This document shows, piece by piece, positions 49,724 through 63,493 of a DNA stretch of 64,000 nt. Every line of letters starts with the position of its first letter. Within the stretch, counting starts at the first letter, position 1. The DNA lies in the NCBI GenBank assembly GCA_033065855.1, contig JAVXUO010002525.1, positions 16,247-80,246 on the forward strand, read 5' to 3'. Position numbers and translations under genes: made by a program. The stretch is from Escallonia rubra (taxonomy: Eukaryota; Streptophyta; Magnoliopsida; Escalloniales; Escalloniaceae). Below the pieces are notes generated by a model. The model ran no database searches. It was not told the DNA's origin and saw only the letters and a list, made by a program, of their open reading frames with translations.

Positions 49724-52151
49724 AACTTTTGTCCCAAATGGGATACACCCTTTTCCTACGCATGAGCTAAACGCTAGCTTCTGTGTCTGCATTTTACTTT
49801 TAATATAAACCTCTGCCGACTACCACCGTTCACATGTTGACTATCACGTACGGTTATCTTGCAGCCCCTCCCTTTGACTTTTAACACGTGACATGCTCAT
49901 GTATGACAAGGGAAGGGATCAGAAAGTAAATACACTGATTTGTAGGCATAGTTTGAGGGTTAAAGAAGATGACTTCAATAAACAAAGCTATCATCAAACT
50001 TTCTCTCAGCTAACAAAGTGTGCACATAAGCAATGATGTGACAACTTTCTCTCAGTTTCGACTTTCATATATATATATATATGGTCACTATACTTTCATT
50101 TCTATTAAACTAATTATTGATTTGTTGCTTGCCTTAACTGAGCCTTTCCATTGGCTTCGGTTAACCACGGGCTCATTTGGTACCCATTGCACATGGGAAT
50201 TAAGTAAGGGCAAAATTTTCAAAGGAAAAATGATATCCTTTTCTCGTATTTCTTTTTCTTCCTCTTCTTTTCTTCTTCTTCTTTCTTCTTCGATCACCTT
50301 CCCACTGATGGCCACCACCACGACCCCATACTCACCTCTGTCGCCCCCGCCACCCTATCATTCTCTTCTTCTTTACACCATGCCACCAACTTGACACACT
50401 ACCCCATCTCTTCCACAACCCGGCCACTCCATCACATCCACCACCCAACCTCGCTCAAGTACCACATAGACCGCCATAAGTCACACCACCACCACCAAAT
50501 CATCACAACCACATCTCAAACTGACGATCACATTCCCCAACGACTCAACCGTTTGCATAGCCACCACCACCCATGGATGATGCCTTCGACTGATTAGACA
50601 AACACTGGCTTAAACGCTGGTCAGATCTCTACCCTCAATTTCTCTCATATTTTATGTTAAAAACAAACCAAAATAAAAGTCGAGTTGCATTGAAAACAAC
50701 TTCTAATTACGAAGACCAAATTGTGTTTATGATAATGTGGTGACGATGCTCGGCAATTGAATTATGATTGACGATCTTCAAGGAATCGAGGATGCTGATG
50801 GGATGATGGTAGAGAACTAGAAATTAGGTGGGTTGAACGGGCTCAAGGGTCAGACCGTACAGAACCAACTCGTAAAAACTCGTACCAATGTCCATCTCAA
50901 CCGATCTACGGCCAAATAATATCAGTTAATGCCCCAAACCAAGAAAATTTGGGTGGGCGCTAACTAAACACGGGTTGCCTACGTACGGGTTGTCTATGGT
51001 TACAAATTAGTTTTTATTTACTTAATTTTTAATCGAATCAATTACCATCCAAGTCTACTTATTAGTCATGAATTTTTGTTTATTTCATCTTTAAGCATAC
51101 CAATTACCATTCAAGTCTGCTAATTAGTCATGATAATAAAGAAAAGTAATATGAAATCTCAAAATGGATTTAAATATAAGTATGAAAACAAGGTTTTAGG
51201 ACAAAATAAAAGAAAAAGACAACAGTCTCCAAATACACTCTTATGAAGTCTAATCATCATATCGTATGATAAGAAACAGCAAAAAAGAAGAAGTATTCAA
51301 GGTCTCCAAATACATATGGTTAGAGAATTTTAAAGACTAAATGAAAAAATGAAAAAAAAAAAACACACACACACACACACACATTTTGTACACATAAGTT
51401 AAATTTACAATTTACAGTATATAAAGGCTGGACGGGCTAGGTGGGTCTTTAAAAATCTTTTTCCTTGTCTAACCCATATTTTTTACGGGTTCAAAATTCC
51501 ATGCCCATGTCCACCAGGATCTCTATAAAGTAAGTTCATACCCAAATTTTTACAAGCTGACACGAGTTATCCAGTTCAAGTTGCTCCCTTAGATGATAGT
51601 GTTATAGTTGTGATGGGTTGCGGCTTGGGTTGGTATCAAGATCTTTTGGGTAGTGAGCTTGTAGTGGTGGTAGTGGAGGTGGGTATGGGGTACCGGTGGC
51701 ATGGTGGTGGTTGATATGTGAGTGATTGAGGAAGATGATGAATATATATAGGTGAGTTGGACCAAAACTATAGAAAATAGAAGCTAGAACTGAGCGACAT
51801 GACCGTCAATAAGAGAAAAATAAATCTAAAAAACACGCCGATCTTACCAACTCCACCGGTCATCAATGTACTGTTCACTGAAGTTATTTTCATTCATAGG
51901 ATCACTGTGAGTTCTTTGGTTTCCACTGATCTGTAAAAATGGCCAAGTTCTTTGGTTTCCACTGATCTGTAAAAATGGTCAAGTGTTAGCATATGAAGAT
52001 GGGTTTTACGGCATTTAGTTATGTGTTTCTCGAATGGGTGAAGGCAGTTGATTTTAGCTGGAAAGATGGTGAGTAAATAAGTCGGAAGCATTATCTTTGT
52101 TTACTTCGCCTGCCATTGTGAGGACTGAAGATTCTCTGTTTTGGCAACCTA

Positions 52152-52882
52152 ATGACTGTGTTTTATTACAAGAGCTGGGGCTCTCAGCCACTCAATGTAT
52201 TCATTGTGATGGGTTCCTTGTTGATTTGTGTATTAGCTATTGGATTCGGGTATTCATATTTATTTCCAGGTGTTCAGCCAATTATAGAAAATTTTGAGAT
52301 TCTGCCCCCAGATAATTTAACTAGTGAGTGCAATTATTTTGAAGGAAAATGGGTGTATGATGAGAATTACCCTTTGCATAATGCTTCGGAATGTCCTTTT
52401 GTCGAACGCGGTTTCAGTTGTTTAGCTAACGGTAGAAAAGATAAGGAGTACCTTAAATGGAGGTGGAAGCCCCATGATTGTGACATTCCAAATTTTAATG
52501 TCAGTGTGGTTTTGGAAAAGCTTCGCGGGAAAAGAATAGTTTTTGTTGGCGATTCGTTAAGTAGAAATCAGTGGGAGTCTATGATTTGTTTGCTCATGAC
52601 TGGTGTGGAAGATAAGAGCAGTGTTTATGAAGTCAATGGGCACAAGATTACCAGACGTATTAGGTATTTAAGTGTGCGGTTTAAATCCTTCAATTTTACG
52701 ATTGAGTTCTACCGTTCGGTTTATTTGGTGCAGCCTGGCTCCAAGCCAAAAAGTGCACCAAAGAGGGTTAAGTTCACTCTTCAGCTTGATAAGTTGGATG
52801 ACATTAGTACTGAGTGGATTAATTCCGATATACTTATCTTTGGTACGGGTCATTGGTGGACACCTGGGAAGCTTTTTAATTC
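52152..52882 (+). pseudogene. TBL: TBL duplicate, exon 1 only (copy B)
   Basis: Exon 1 is intact and nearly identical to copy A, including the membrane anchor and the GDS motif (FVGDSLSRNQWESMICLL), and ends at the same GTAAG donor. A deletion downstream (copy A 33020-34370 is replaced by 10 bp, 53871-53880) removes exons 2 and 3 with the DxxH motif. The product would be a catalytically incomplete anchor-plus-N-domain protein. Confidence 0.93.
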
Positions 52883-54622
52883 GTAAGAATCCTTGTAAAT
52901 GTACATCAATTTTGTTAGTTGATACGAGGACTATCTTCCGTACTTGTGTTAAATATATCACTTGTGCTTAATTTTTTTTTTCCCCTGAGGTCAATATGCT
53001 ATCGTTTCTGAGACTATTCGAAATGCTATCAGTAATATCATGTCGTGATCTTCTAGACCTAATTTGTTTTGGATAGTACTTTTACTTCCATAGTTAACTA
53101 AGAATGTGCCTGACGTGCATTAAAAATGGAATTTGTACAGAGCATTTGGAATAATAAGCAGCATCTTAACAGAGTCACATGCTTTCTGGTCCTGATATCC
53201 GGTGTTAGTGAGACTTCTTTAAGCACCAACATGACTCAGAATTTCCATAGGTTTTTTTCTCGTGGATATCTACACCTTAGTTGCATCTTGACATTAAATA
53301 GCGTGCTGACAAGGTTTACTTTATTTGAGCGATAAAATCAGTATAGAAGTTTGTTCAAATTGAGATGGTGTAATCGGTGATTTGACAGAGTATCTGTTCT
53401 ATCCTTTATTAGTCCACTCAGTGGAGAGTGTGGAAGAAACATGCAAAGAGATGAAGTGACTGTGATTTGTTTCCATAACTAATCATGTACAAACTTTGTT
53501 TAGTTTGTAATCATGCATGCAGTAAGCAACTTGTTACTGGCTTAATACTTCTATTGACATGAGACCATATGAGCACAGTGCAAAAGCTTTCGTTTGGAGT
53601 TGTTTCCAACGCGTTCTGTGTGTTTATGCAGCAGTGCCACATTGTTTGCATAATTCTAAATCACATTTGATTAGGATCAGAAAATATGGCTTTTTTCATG
53701 ACATGAGAATGCTTTCTTGAAGCACTTGATGAATTTATTAAAATGTACTCTCTTCACTGTTTTTTCCAGGGTAATTAGGCATCACAGCATGTAAAGCTTA
53801 CTTTTAATACACTTCGCTCATACACTTTGTTAAAGATGTACTCTGGTGCATATGCATTTGAGAGAAAGGGATTGTAAGCACAATTTCATCTATTTTTCAT
53901 GCATAACATGAGTATTTAGTTTTTCAGTTCTAACTGTACTCTGCTTTTTGCCACAGGTTTAGATAACTTGGAGAGGTGTCACCTCTATTCAGGAAACTTC
54001 TCCATTTCTTTTTCTTCCACGATTGCTGAGGGCCCTGTGCGTTCTTCTCTATCGCTTTCTGTTACTAAATTTCTTCACATGCTTCATATGTTCGTGAAGT
54101 TTTTTGTTTTTGGGGGAAATGCAGATGTAAGGTTCATAACAGAAATATAACAGGTCTATACGCATGGTTGTTACAGTAGTTGGTATAAATTCCAAAGCCG
54201 ACCCTCATTGCGCTTGCTGATTGTTAAAATTCAGAATATCGCGCTAAAGTTGATAATCTCTTAACCGGGTCTCAAACGCGTCTTAGCTGCAGTTTGGTTC
54301 GAGCTGTAGTAGTTTTCTCTAAGTTTATTCGCTTGGCGAGCCAAATTTAGTAATCCAATCGTCAAACTAGCCGAACTCAAGTGATGTAGGAATTCATGAA
54401 ATGCATACAGAATGCAGAAGCAAGCGCAAACATTGAGTCATGATTATCATTTTCATCACGTACGCCATGAGATATCCTTTTCTTCTGAAGGTTAAAACAA
54501 GCCTGCTAAGCTAAACAATGGAAGCTCTGGACAAGTGTTTTCCAATGCAATCAATCTCAAGAAAGCTACTTAATATAAAACGTGAAAGCAATCTACTACA
54601 CAACATGTACCTTCTTCGCCAC

Positions 54623-54630
54623 TATAAATA
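54623..54630 (+). promoter_or_regulatory. TATA box of the TED6/7-like gene, copy B
   Basis: TATAAATA lies 78 bp before the ATG at 54701, with flanking sequence identical to copy A. Confidence 0.7.
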
Positions 54631-54700
54631 AGCTCCATGAGGCACTCCCTTCAACAAATCAGGCCATTCCAAAATCTTCGCAACTCACCCTACTCGACAA

Positions 54701-55102
54701 ATGGCCTCTCCCACAATCAACTTCGCACCACCTGCACCAGACAGCGATTCCACTGTCATAATTGCAGTGTTTGTGTCATTTGGTTCTTTATTCTTCCTTG
54801 CATTCCTTTTGGTTGCTGTATGTTACTTCATGAAATGGAGGAAAAAGAAGAACACTCAAGAAACCGATATTATACGCCGGGAAGAACATCTGAACGTGAA
54901 GGGGGCCTTTGCACCCGGACCACACGGAGCACAAGCTGTTGCGATATCAATCGAGGACGATATCCACACCGACGAAGTGATCAGAATGAATGAGGAGTAC
55001 GAAACAGGCTTACATGCAAAATCTGCTGATAATAATGCTGATGCTCTTGAGGCTGTCGGTCCTTCCAGTTCACGCCATACCCAGCTCGAGCACAACGCGT
55101 AA
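54701..55102 (+). CDS. small single-pass membrane protein, TED6/TED7-like, copy B
   Basis: This is a 133-residue paralogue of 35198-35599 with the same membrane helix, KWRKKK stop-transfer stretch and acidic tail. The replacements are concentrated in the last 40 residues (for example RMNEEYETG for RKNEEYEKG, and VGPSSSRHTQLEHNA at the end). The membrane helix and GPHGAQAV motif are unchanged. The frame is intact, which suggests the protein may still be made. The sequence just after the stop (55110-55190) differs from copy A, so the 3' UTRs are distinct. Confidence 0.65.
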   Translation: MASPTINFAPPAPDSDSTVIIAVFVSFGSLFFLAFLLVAVCYFMKWRKKKNTQETDIIRREEHLNVKGAFAPGPHGAQAVAISIEDDIHTDEVIRMNEEYETGLHAKSADNNADALEAVGPSSSRHTQLEHNA

Positions 55103-55722
55103 GTCCAAAACTACCAAGCTGTAGAACCTATCCATGTGTGGCAAAATAAGGATGAAATAACCCACATTGGGTGTCATCAAGTAATGTGGAATAATTTTCT
55201 TACTTAATCATTGATTGCCATGCTTGTTAGCAAGAATGAATGAAGTCCCTTATTATGTAATGACCTTATAAAGAAGATTGTAAGCAGATGAGAATAAAAG
55301 ACTTAGAGAAAGTGCCATTCCAAGAGAAAGGACTCACCTGATGGACCTTTCTCTTTGACACGGTGTGGCATGGCAGAATACATTTTTTCTGCTTGTTGGT
55401 GGGTCGGAAAAAAACGAGAGAAACTAAAGGAACAACCATGTAAAAAAAGCGCCACGGACCTTTCCAGTTTGACTAGATGGTCAGCCCTCGCACCACCGTG
55501 ACACGTAATTTTTTTTGTTCAAAGATTCTTTTTATTCATTTAAGTTCGAACAACGTTCACAAATAAATCACAAACTATGCACAGTATATCCTGGCATCTG
55601 CAAATGATATATACAATAATCTAACAAAATTTGTTGTGTACACGATCCCCAGACTTGACATAATTCCTTATTCTGAGCTATGGGTTGGCTTTTCTTCCAA
55701 GTGCATGTTATGTAATACATCC

Positions 55723-56427
55723 ATTGGCTACAGGGCAGATCCAAAAGGTCTAACGAAGGGGGCCAAAAAGACAAAAAAAAAATTAATGGTTAACATAAAA
55801 GAATGAAGAAGGTTCAAGTTCACATAAACCATGAAAAACAAAAGATACTAAAATTAATAGTTCATCAAGATTTCACAAAATAAGAAAATACGGAGTATAA
55901 GAAAAGTAACTCTATACATCGATGGTTAAAGCGGAACTCGACGCTCTTTATAATCACGAAAATAATCAATGATCGAGTCTATAGTAAACGGTTAAATGCA
56001 TAGTAAATTGCTCGGTTCGTGTTTTTTCGTAATTATTGAATATGTTAATACTATAAGAATTAAATAAATGAATAACGTAACTATTGAAATAGCATAACTA
56101 TTGAATTCGTTAATACTATAATTAGCGTAACTATTGAATTTGTTAATGCTCTAAGAATTAAACTAAAAATGAAAGAACTCAACTTGATCAATTCGTGTTT
56201 TTTTGTAATCTGGAGATTTGGAAGAATGAAGAATCAAAACGGAGAAGATTATAATGGTCGATGACATAAAGAATAAAGAATACAATAAAAAGAGAACCCA
56301 ATTTAATAGATCTGATATAATAACCTTTTCGTCAACATGTGAAATGTGAGTATTTATTATTGAAATAACTAAAAAAAATAAAATTCCAAAATGGTCATCA
56401 TGCAAGAGCTCCGCCACTAGTTGGCTA
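55723..56427. mobile_element. hAT-type element, copy B (element 55731-56419), without the MULE
   Basis: It starts cagggcagatcc and ends ctccgccacta; the flanks are attggcta (55723-55730) and gttggcta (56420-56427). It is orthologous to the interrupted element of copy A and gives the pre-insertion target of the MULE at 56054-56062. Confidence 0.87.
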
Positions 56428-56449
56428 ATCACTTGCATACAACCTTCCA

Positions 56450-57075
56450 TTGTGGCTTGTTTATGCTAAAAAATTCTGGTATTTCTCTCGAGCCAAATCC
56501 CATAAATGATCACTCCAACTATCAGCTTGCATAGCCTAGCGTAAAAGCTTGCATTGTGTGGCAGTGTCTTGTAAAAAGTGATGCCATGAATTTAAGGGTA
56601 TATTCTTCTTCATTTTGCTGAAAGCTGCTCTCCACATGCCTTGTGCAAATGAACATTGCACAAATAAATGGTCATCTGTCTCAGGTTGGCTGTGGCACAT
56701 TACACATTAATGATCTTGGATAACATTCCAAGATATTGATTTTGCCATGGTTCTTAACCCCCTTGCATAGTAACCACAAAATCAGAGCACATCTAGGTAT
56801 ATGCCATTGAAACTATATCAATTTCCACCATGCACTCTTGGGTGCTCTAGTTCTTATCTCTTCCCAGGCAGTTTTGATACTAAAATCTCTATTAGAGCTT
56901 AACTTCCATGTTATTTGACCATGATGATTGACATCAGGGGCTGCCTTGCTGGCCAATACACTATTGACATTTCTTAGGTCGTCTGATCTACCAAGTAGTA
57001 ATTTCCATGTACCATCCTGGACAACGGCAGTCATCTTTTCATTGATGTGTAGTCCAGAGTCATAGACCATTCTCT
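56450..57075 (-). mobile_element. LINE 3' fragment with RT zinc-binding domain, copy B
   Basis: It is the duplicate of 42690-43330, with MVYDSGLHINEKMTAVVQDG, ARSDDLRNVNSVLASKAAPD style wording and WKLSSNRDFSIKTAWEEIRT on the - strand. It is further broken by small indels and is non-functional. Confidence 0.8.
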
Positions 57076-57082
57076 AGTCATA

Positions 57083-58695
57083 CTAGCTAAAGGACCCGTG
57101 CATTGAGATGGAATTTGGTGGGGTTGAGAGACAATTTGATTTTCTCGTCAATCATATATAATAGCCAATTATGTTTTAAATTTAAAGAGTAATAAATAGA
57201 ATGACTTTCACTAAGGTAATGCATATATACATGATAAAACATAATAATTGAAATCACTCATGTATATCAATTTTATGAATAAATTAACCCACTACCTAAA
57301 ATGATTAGAATAATATTGACAACAACTGTGTAAAATACTAAAAATGTATCTCACTTTGATGCATCATCATGTTAATTGATTATATCAATGTTTCTAAAAC
57401 TACTGTCAAGGTAAAAATGTATCGAGTTTTTGTTAACATGATAATTTTCTACTTCTTGGGCTGAGATGTACTTTATGGTCGGCTTAAAAGACAATTTGCT
57501 TTTCTCTTCAATCATATAGGTTTTCTCATCAATCATATATTATAGCATAGTTGATCATTTTTTAAATTAAAAGAATAACAAATAGAAAGAATTTCAATGT
57601 GGTAACGCGCACATATATACATGATAAAACATAATAACCCAAATCACTCATGTATATCCTTCTTTAATTGTTATGTATTAGAATTTAGTCACTATCATTT
57701 GCATAGTTATATCAGGATCGCATAATACGTTGTGGGTGAGGCTATTCACACTGAGAAAAAGAAAACAAAATTAACATGTATGGTTCAAATAATTTATCAC
57801 TATGAGATTTGATTAAAAGAAATGTCAAATGGAGAAAAAAAATTTATTCATGCCTAGCTTATCATACTTATACATGTACAGAAAACCTAATATTTTGTTT
57901 CTCATAAAAAAAAAAGGCTTTGAATTAAGATCTATGAAATTTTGTTGGCAAGATATAAATAGAGAATTACAGTTAAATTACACTTCCATATTGTTTTGTA
58001 ATCGTCATTTTTCTTTTTATACTCAGGATTATTTATAGCATTAGTGTTGAAGTGTACAGAATAAAGTATTTAAAAAGTAAAGCATGAAATAAATAATTAA
58101 TTATTTCATACGAAATAATAATTTCACTTTATTTTAATATGCTAGCAGTAATTTTATTTTTGTATAAAAAAGGGAGCTTTAGAAGTTAAACATTCAAGAA
58201 ATCAAACACAACTATATGTTTTTTTCACTTATTTACTCACAGTTGAATGAAATTTTTTCCAATACTCTATCTAAATAATTGTAGGCATCTTCTTATTTTT
58301 CAACTTTACTTTATGGCTCATGTCATTGATCAACATATTTCTTTTATAGATGTTTCTAACATTAGCTGAATATTATTGTTGAATTAGATACAACTTATAG
58401 TCTCTGCATTGAAAATCTTAAAAGAAGGTAAAAAAAGGCACAAACTATTTATTTAGTAAATTATTATTTAGACTTAAATAACCTACTAATATGTGCAGTG
58501 AAATTAGAGTTTCAAACAGAAATAGAAACACGTGGAGCTATTTTACTTAATTTCAAATAAACATCCATTTAAAATATAAATTAACTTTATAAAGAGATAA
58601 TAATGTTGTTTAGTGGTAGTATATGGGTTTATTGTCACAACAACTATCATTTTCAACCACCGTCACTGCATATCACAACTATCATTACGTCAATC
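57083..58695 (-). mobile_element. Helitron-associated AT-rich region, copy B (3' hairpin damaged)
   Basis: The CTAG end and gctaaaggacccgtgca are kept, but the second arm of the hairpin is deleted. The rest follows copy A, with part of the second internal repeat unit missing near 57655. Confidence 0.6.
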
Positions 58696-59107
58696 ACTAT
58701 TAAGACTATTATAATCACCATTGCCATGTGTATACCATAAGTGCACCTACCCCACAACATTACCACATGTACATCGACCATCATGCATGCCAGTACCATT
58801 ACCATCTATTACTGCCACCACAACCATCACAATTGTCACTATATCGTCGTTGTCACACACAATGATCACTACCCCACAAACCACTATTATCATCACCATA
58901 AATATCATTGCCACTTGTACTGTCCACAACCATCCCCAATCTCACCGCCACGCCCACCGCCACTATTGCTCTACGTGGGAATAAAAACGTTACTGAAAAA
59001 GGAAGTCTTAAGAAAATATGTATGAGCTCCTAGTCCTAGGATACAATATACATATCGATTTTTATTTGGATTTACTACATCATGTTATCAACTAATACAT
59101 CCACCAC
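58660..59107. repeat. degenerate CAY-rich low-complexity region (left part)
   Basis: The + strand is dominated by cac, cat, acc and atc triplets. It continues at 61106-61380 on the far side of the hAT insertion. Open frames here are by-products of the skewed composition. Confidence 0.75.
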
Positions 59108-59258
59108 CTTATGGCCAGGGGCAGACCTACGTTGTGACAAGGGGGGCTGAAGCACCCCTTGACTTTTGAGAGAAAAAAATAATAATTTCGGGAATCGCAC
59201 CGTGACTCCGTCTCCAATACCCCGTTCCCCGAGAGAAGCACACTCGGCAGTCACCTAC

Positions 59259-59289
<31 letters not shown>

Positions 59290-61105
59290 TCTACCGTGAC
59301 CGTGAGTGACTGACCGCTGGTGAACTAAGCTCAAGCAGGCCGTGAGCCCGTGACGATTGATGAGGCAACTCCGACCAGATCAAGATCTGCCGACGATGCA
59401 CCAGATCAGGCGACGCACCGACGGCGGCGATGAGATCTGGCCCCTCACTTCGTTCTTCGACTGCTACTCCGAGGTTTCGACCAGATCTGGCCCCTCATCC
59501 CCTGCGGGCGACGAATGACGAGGCTCCCTAGCCTGTGGGTCTTAACTGTTCAGTTCAAACCAGAGGTCCATGAGTCAGTGAATCAGGATTCTGTCCGTGA
59601 GTCCGTGAGTCGGTGATAACTAATAAATCATTTATCAGTTATCATTGAATTACAGGGGTGTATTTTCGACAGGTAAGACTTTTGAAAGATCCTGATTTCA
59701 TTCCACTGATTTCTTTTGTATCTGATTCTTTATTGTTTGATCGTGTTTTTACCTGAATTGGGTTTCTCAGTTAAGAGTTTGCTTGGCCTTGAATCTAGTA
59801 TATGATCATGATTTGGGCTTCTAGTTCTAGTTATGGTTGCTTCTTTCTTGCTTTTGAAGTACTAATTCCAATTTGTTTCCTTTTTCGTCTTCAAAACTTG
59901 TCAGTTTGCTCTGAATTTTGAAATTGGTGGTTATAGCTTTTACTTTTTGTATGTCCGAAATCATGTGGTTTTGACTTACATGGGTGTTGGGTTTCCGTTC
60001 TTCTTGGGCTATCAACTACAATTTTAATAATTAAAGATTTCACTTTGTGCTTCAAATGTTTACTAGAGTTCTTTTATTTGCAGCACGGCATATGTTTCAA
60101 TTTTTTGTATTTTCTTTTTTAGACTTTAGAGTTATGCTTTGATTTTTGGATTGATTTTGGTGCTACGATTTTGGTTTAGGAAGATCAAAGGTTTGGCTTG
60201 ACATTGAAGAGACATGTCTAATAACACGGCTGCTTGTGCTGAGAGCATGAGAGGGCGGCAAGCGTTATGCTGATTGTTCCCTACTGGGCAATAAATATCG
60301 AGCTATGTGATATTATCAACATGAATCCTGGGTATTGTCCTTTTCTTGTGGTACACTGCTTTACTGTTGATCGTTCATTTACTAGTCCACTTACTGTTCT
60401 CTAGCCTTCACGTCGACACCCTCTATACAACTGTTGATTCCCATCAATGTGTAGGCTTAAATCCTCACAGCCTTAACTACCAGCAATTCTAGTATCAATA
60501 TTAACAGTTTAGCACATAAAATCAGCGTTTCTAATGTTTTTGTTTCCTCGTGACAAACATGAATAGTGACAAGAGTTGCGCATGTACAGATGTACCTCAC
60601 TGTGAGATTGGAACTAAAAGTAATTGTTAACTCATTATAATAGACTCATTATCTAGCATCCATGGTCTGTCCTAAAGCAACCCTATCTTGAAAGTAGTTA
60701 ACTTACTATACAATCTCTAGGCTCAAGAACTAATGTCCTATATTTGAGACACCTCTAGCTTCCCCTTCCATCTCTAATTTCTCCAACTCCAACACCTCTA
60801 ACCTATGTAGTTGCTGGAATCCTTAAGGATGACTTGACAGTCTTCATATACGGTTAGAATCATCTATCGAACTCAATAAATGGGCCACAATTAATGCCTT
60901 TCATTTGGAGTATAATTTGTATGTTCCTTTTTTTTTTTTTTGTACTTGTAAAAAATATTTAATGGCTCTCGTGAAACTTAATAATACTTTTTGTATGCTT
61001 TTTAAATGCACTTTATTTTCAATATTATTTTAATAAAAAAATTTGGTGAATTCGATATAATTTTTGCACCCTTAAAAAAAATTATGATTCCGCCCTTCTT
61101 ATGGC
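59108..61105. mobile_element. non-autonomous hAT element, longer relative of the 48713 element (element 59116-61097)
   Basis: The 1,982-bp element starts caggggcagacctacgttgt, closely matching the start of the copy B element, and ends gattccgccctt. The 8-bp duplication cttatggc is perfect (59108-59115 and 61098-61105). Both relatives share the ggggggctgaagcacccc subterminal block and a CT microsatellite (about 59261-59292). No transposase is seen. Confidence 0.93.
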
Positions 61106-63341
61106 TACCACTACCATTAGTATGACGACAACCATCATTATAGTCACCATAAACATCATCTCTACCACCACGTTACAGTAATTTTGACCAACATAACCAC
61201 TATCATCGCCTTCACCACTGCATGTCACACCTACCACTACTATAATTTTGAATACCACATGCATCATCCCTGTCACCTTTAACCTTACCACTACTACCCC
61301 TGCCGACACTACTGGATTTACCTTTCAGATCACGAGCGTTACCTTGACACAACCATTACCGTAACCATTCACATGGACAACCCCATTTAACCACCGCCAC
61401 ATAAGAATAGCTATCTATGTTTTAATCTTCCAACCGAGGGGCAAAAGTCATCTCAAAATTCATTTAGTTTTTCATTTATTCTATTTCCCAAACTTAGCTT
61501 ATCACAACCTATCCACGAATTATTCACAATTATTTTCTCTAAAATTGAGTTTTGAATTATAAGTCAAAACAAAGTATAACATGTTAGTCATAGAAGATTG
61601 ATGCATAAGACTCGTAAACTTATCCTAAAGCTTTGGAGATAATATTCCTCAAAAACTTATCTCTTGCAATCTCAAAGCGCAAATTAGAGTGTTCCTCAGC
61701 TTTCTTTCATCATCTCAAGAAATATGGTTACAAAATAAAGGTATATTTGAATCAATTGGTAGAACTAATGAACAACGGCCGGATCAACAGTGATCCAAAG
61801 CAAAACCAAGTGTATGGTATGAAAAATTCATGAGGATAAGATCTATAGAAAATATTTTATTAATTTACCGAATGATTTTAAAGGCTCAAATGTTGATAAA
61901 CCCTTGGTCTTCCTTTTTCATTCTTTTATGCTATCAACTAAAGAACTTGAAAAGGAAAAAAGTATGGCTAAACTGTTAGTATAAATGTTTAAATATATGA
62001 GAAAGAAGTACTTTCTTTAAACATGATTTGAGCCTATATTTAGCAATGCTTATGTCTTTAGAGTGCCGCTAAAGATTGCCGATATTTTGCTAATTCTAAG
62101 CTCAGTACTAAATATTGCCGCTAAAGATATAATTTTGTTTCGTACTTAAATACACATCTCCGAAGCAATAAAAATGCAATAGTAAGTTCAAAAGTATGGT
62201 GCATATATACATTGTTGGTGCCATAAATTAGAACCAAAAGATCCCTTTAGCATTATGAATAGTTAGGAATAACCCTAGGCTAGAAAAAAGAAAACCCCCA
62301 CTACTTGCCAAGTTATATCACTGTACCTATAGAACTGAATGTATACATACTTTACAAAAACATGACGTTATGACCACCTAATATATACAGTTTTATGAAC
62401 TCAAAAGGCTGTAGGAAGCTGGAAAAAAAAATTAAAGCCTCGTCCATAATTCTATTTAGCTTTTAAAAGTCATTTACCTAAATGCATATGTCGGTCGTAA
62501 TTTTGATATTATGAAACGTTAGGAATCATATGGAACAATAAGCATACTAAGTGTGAAGTAATGAAGGTAAATTAAGACAAAGTCATACGACTAAATGAAT
62601 ACAATCAAACTAACGCGTTAAGTACAAACATGTTGTTCTCGCTGAAAACTATAACGGGTAACCTTGTAGTGGAAAAAGTACAAAAAAAGCATCAACCTAA
62701 ACCAATTTATCAGTAGGGCATATCATGCCAACAAAAAACAGAAAGAAAAAAAAAACAGAAGAATGTGGACAGTTTGAGCCATATAAGCTTTATCAAGCTT
62801 ATAGTCCATGCCTTAAGGTTTTTAGTCCATGTGAAAGCATAGTTTTAGATGATAGAGATAGGGGGTTCATTTTTCTACGGGGAAGGAGAAACAAATGTTG
62901 GTATGGCTAGCTTAAAAAGCAAAAGCTCAACCAACAACTAAGGAAACAAAACTGGTTTTCGGAATAAAAAAAAGAAAGGAAACATAATTGTTCCAAAACA
63001 CTAACAGAGATCAGCTTTCTGTTGTCATTTTGATGTTTGAAGTTTCAATCCCCATGAAAGCACCTCTAATTCCCATGGTCCTACGTGTGGGTAAGTGTAG
63101 ATTTGTTAGTGATCTGCTTGCGAGCAAAGCAAAAAAAAAACAAATGATATACTAAATAAGAGACTCATTTTTTGCATAGACTTTGGGAGCATTGTCATTA
63201 TGACTCCAAATCATAAGCACAAAGTGTTTATATGTAGTCAGCGGACTACTCAGAATGCAGATATGCACACATACCACAAGGATGACATCGTCCCAAACGT
63301 GAGGAAGTAAAGTTGACGTTCGAAACACAAGAAATTATATC

Positions 63342-63493
63342 ATCCCAGACGCTCACTTAAAACTAGTACATGGAGAACAGAAAAATATGAAAGAAGATAA
63401 AACTTGCTCCTAAAATCTACTTTTCAACGCTTGTTCTTCCTTACCTTGCTCCCACCCTAGCTCATGTACTGGTTTTAAGTGAGCGTCTGGGAT
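63342..63493. repeat. 31-bp inverted repeat with about 90-bp loop
   Basis: The left arm 63342-63372 (from atcccagacgctcacttaaa) is the reverse complement of the right arm 63463-63493 with one mismatch. A transcript through it would form a long stem-loop of microRNA-precursor size. Confidence 0.92.

Larger units (their letters stand above)
45109..58695. repeat. tandem segmental duplication, copy B
   Basis: The block starts in ACO intron 2 sequence directly joined to the right end of copy A and ends at attacgtcaat (58686-58696), after which the unduplicated flank begins. The A/B junction reads gtcaat|aattttct; the right source has gtcaat|cacta and the left source cat|aattttct. Only AT is shared, so the join has about 2 bp of microhomology. 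Confidence 0.93.

Noticed and set aside
58721-59025. Thr/His/Ile-rich open frames
   Set aside because: They follow from CAY-rich low-complexity DNA; several frames are open at once.
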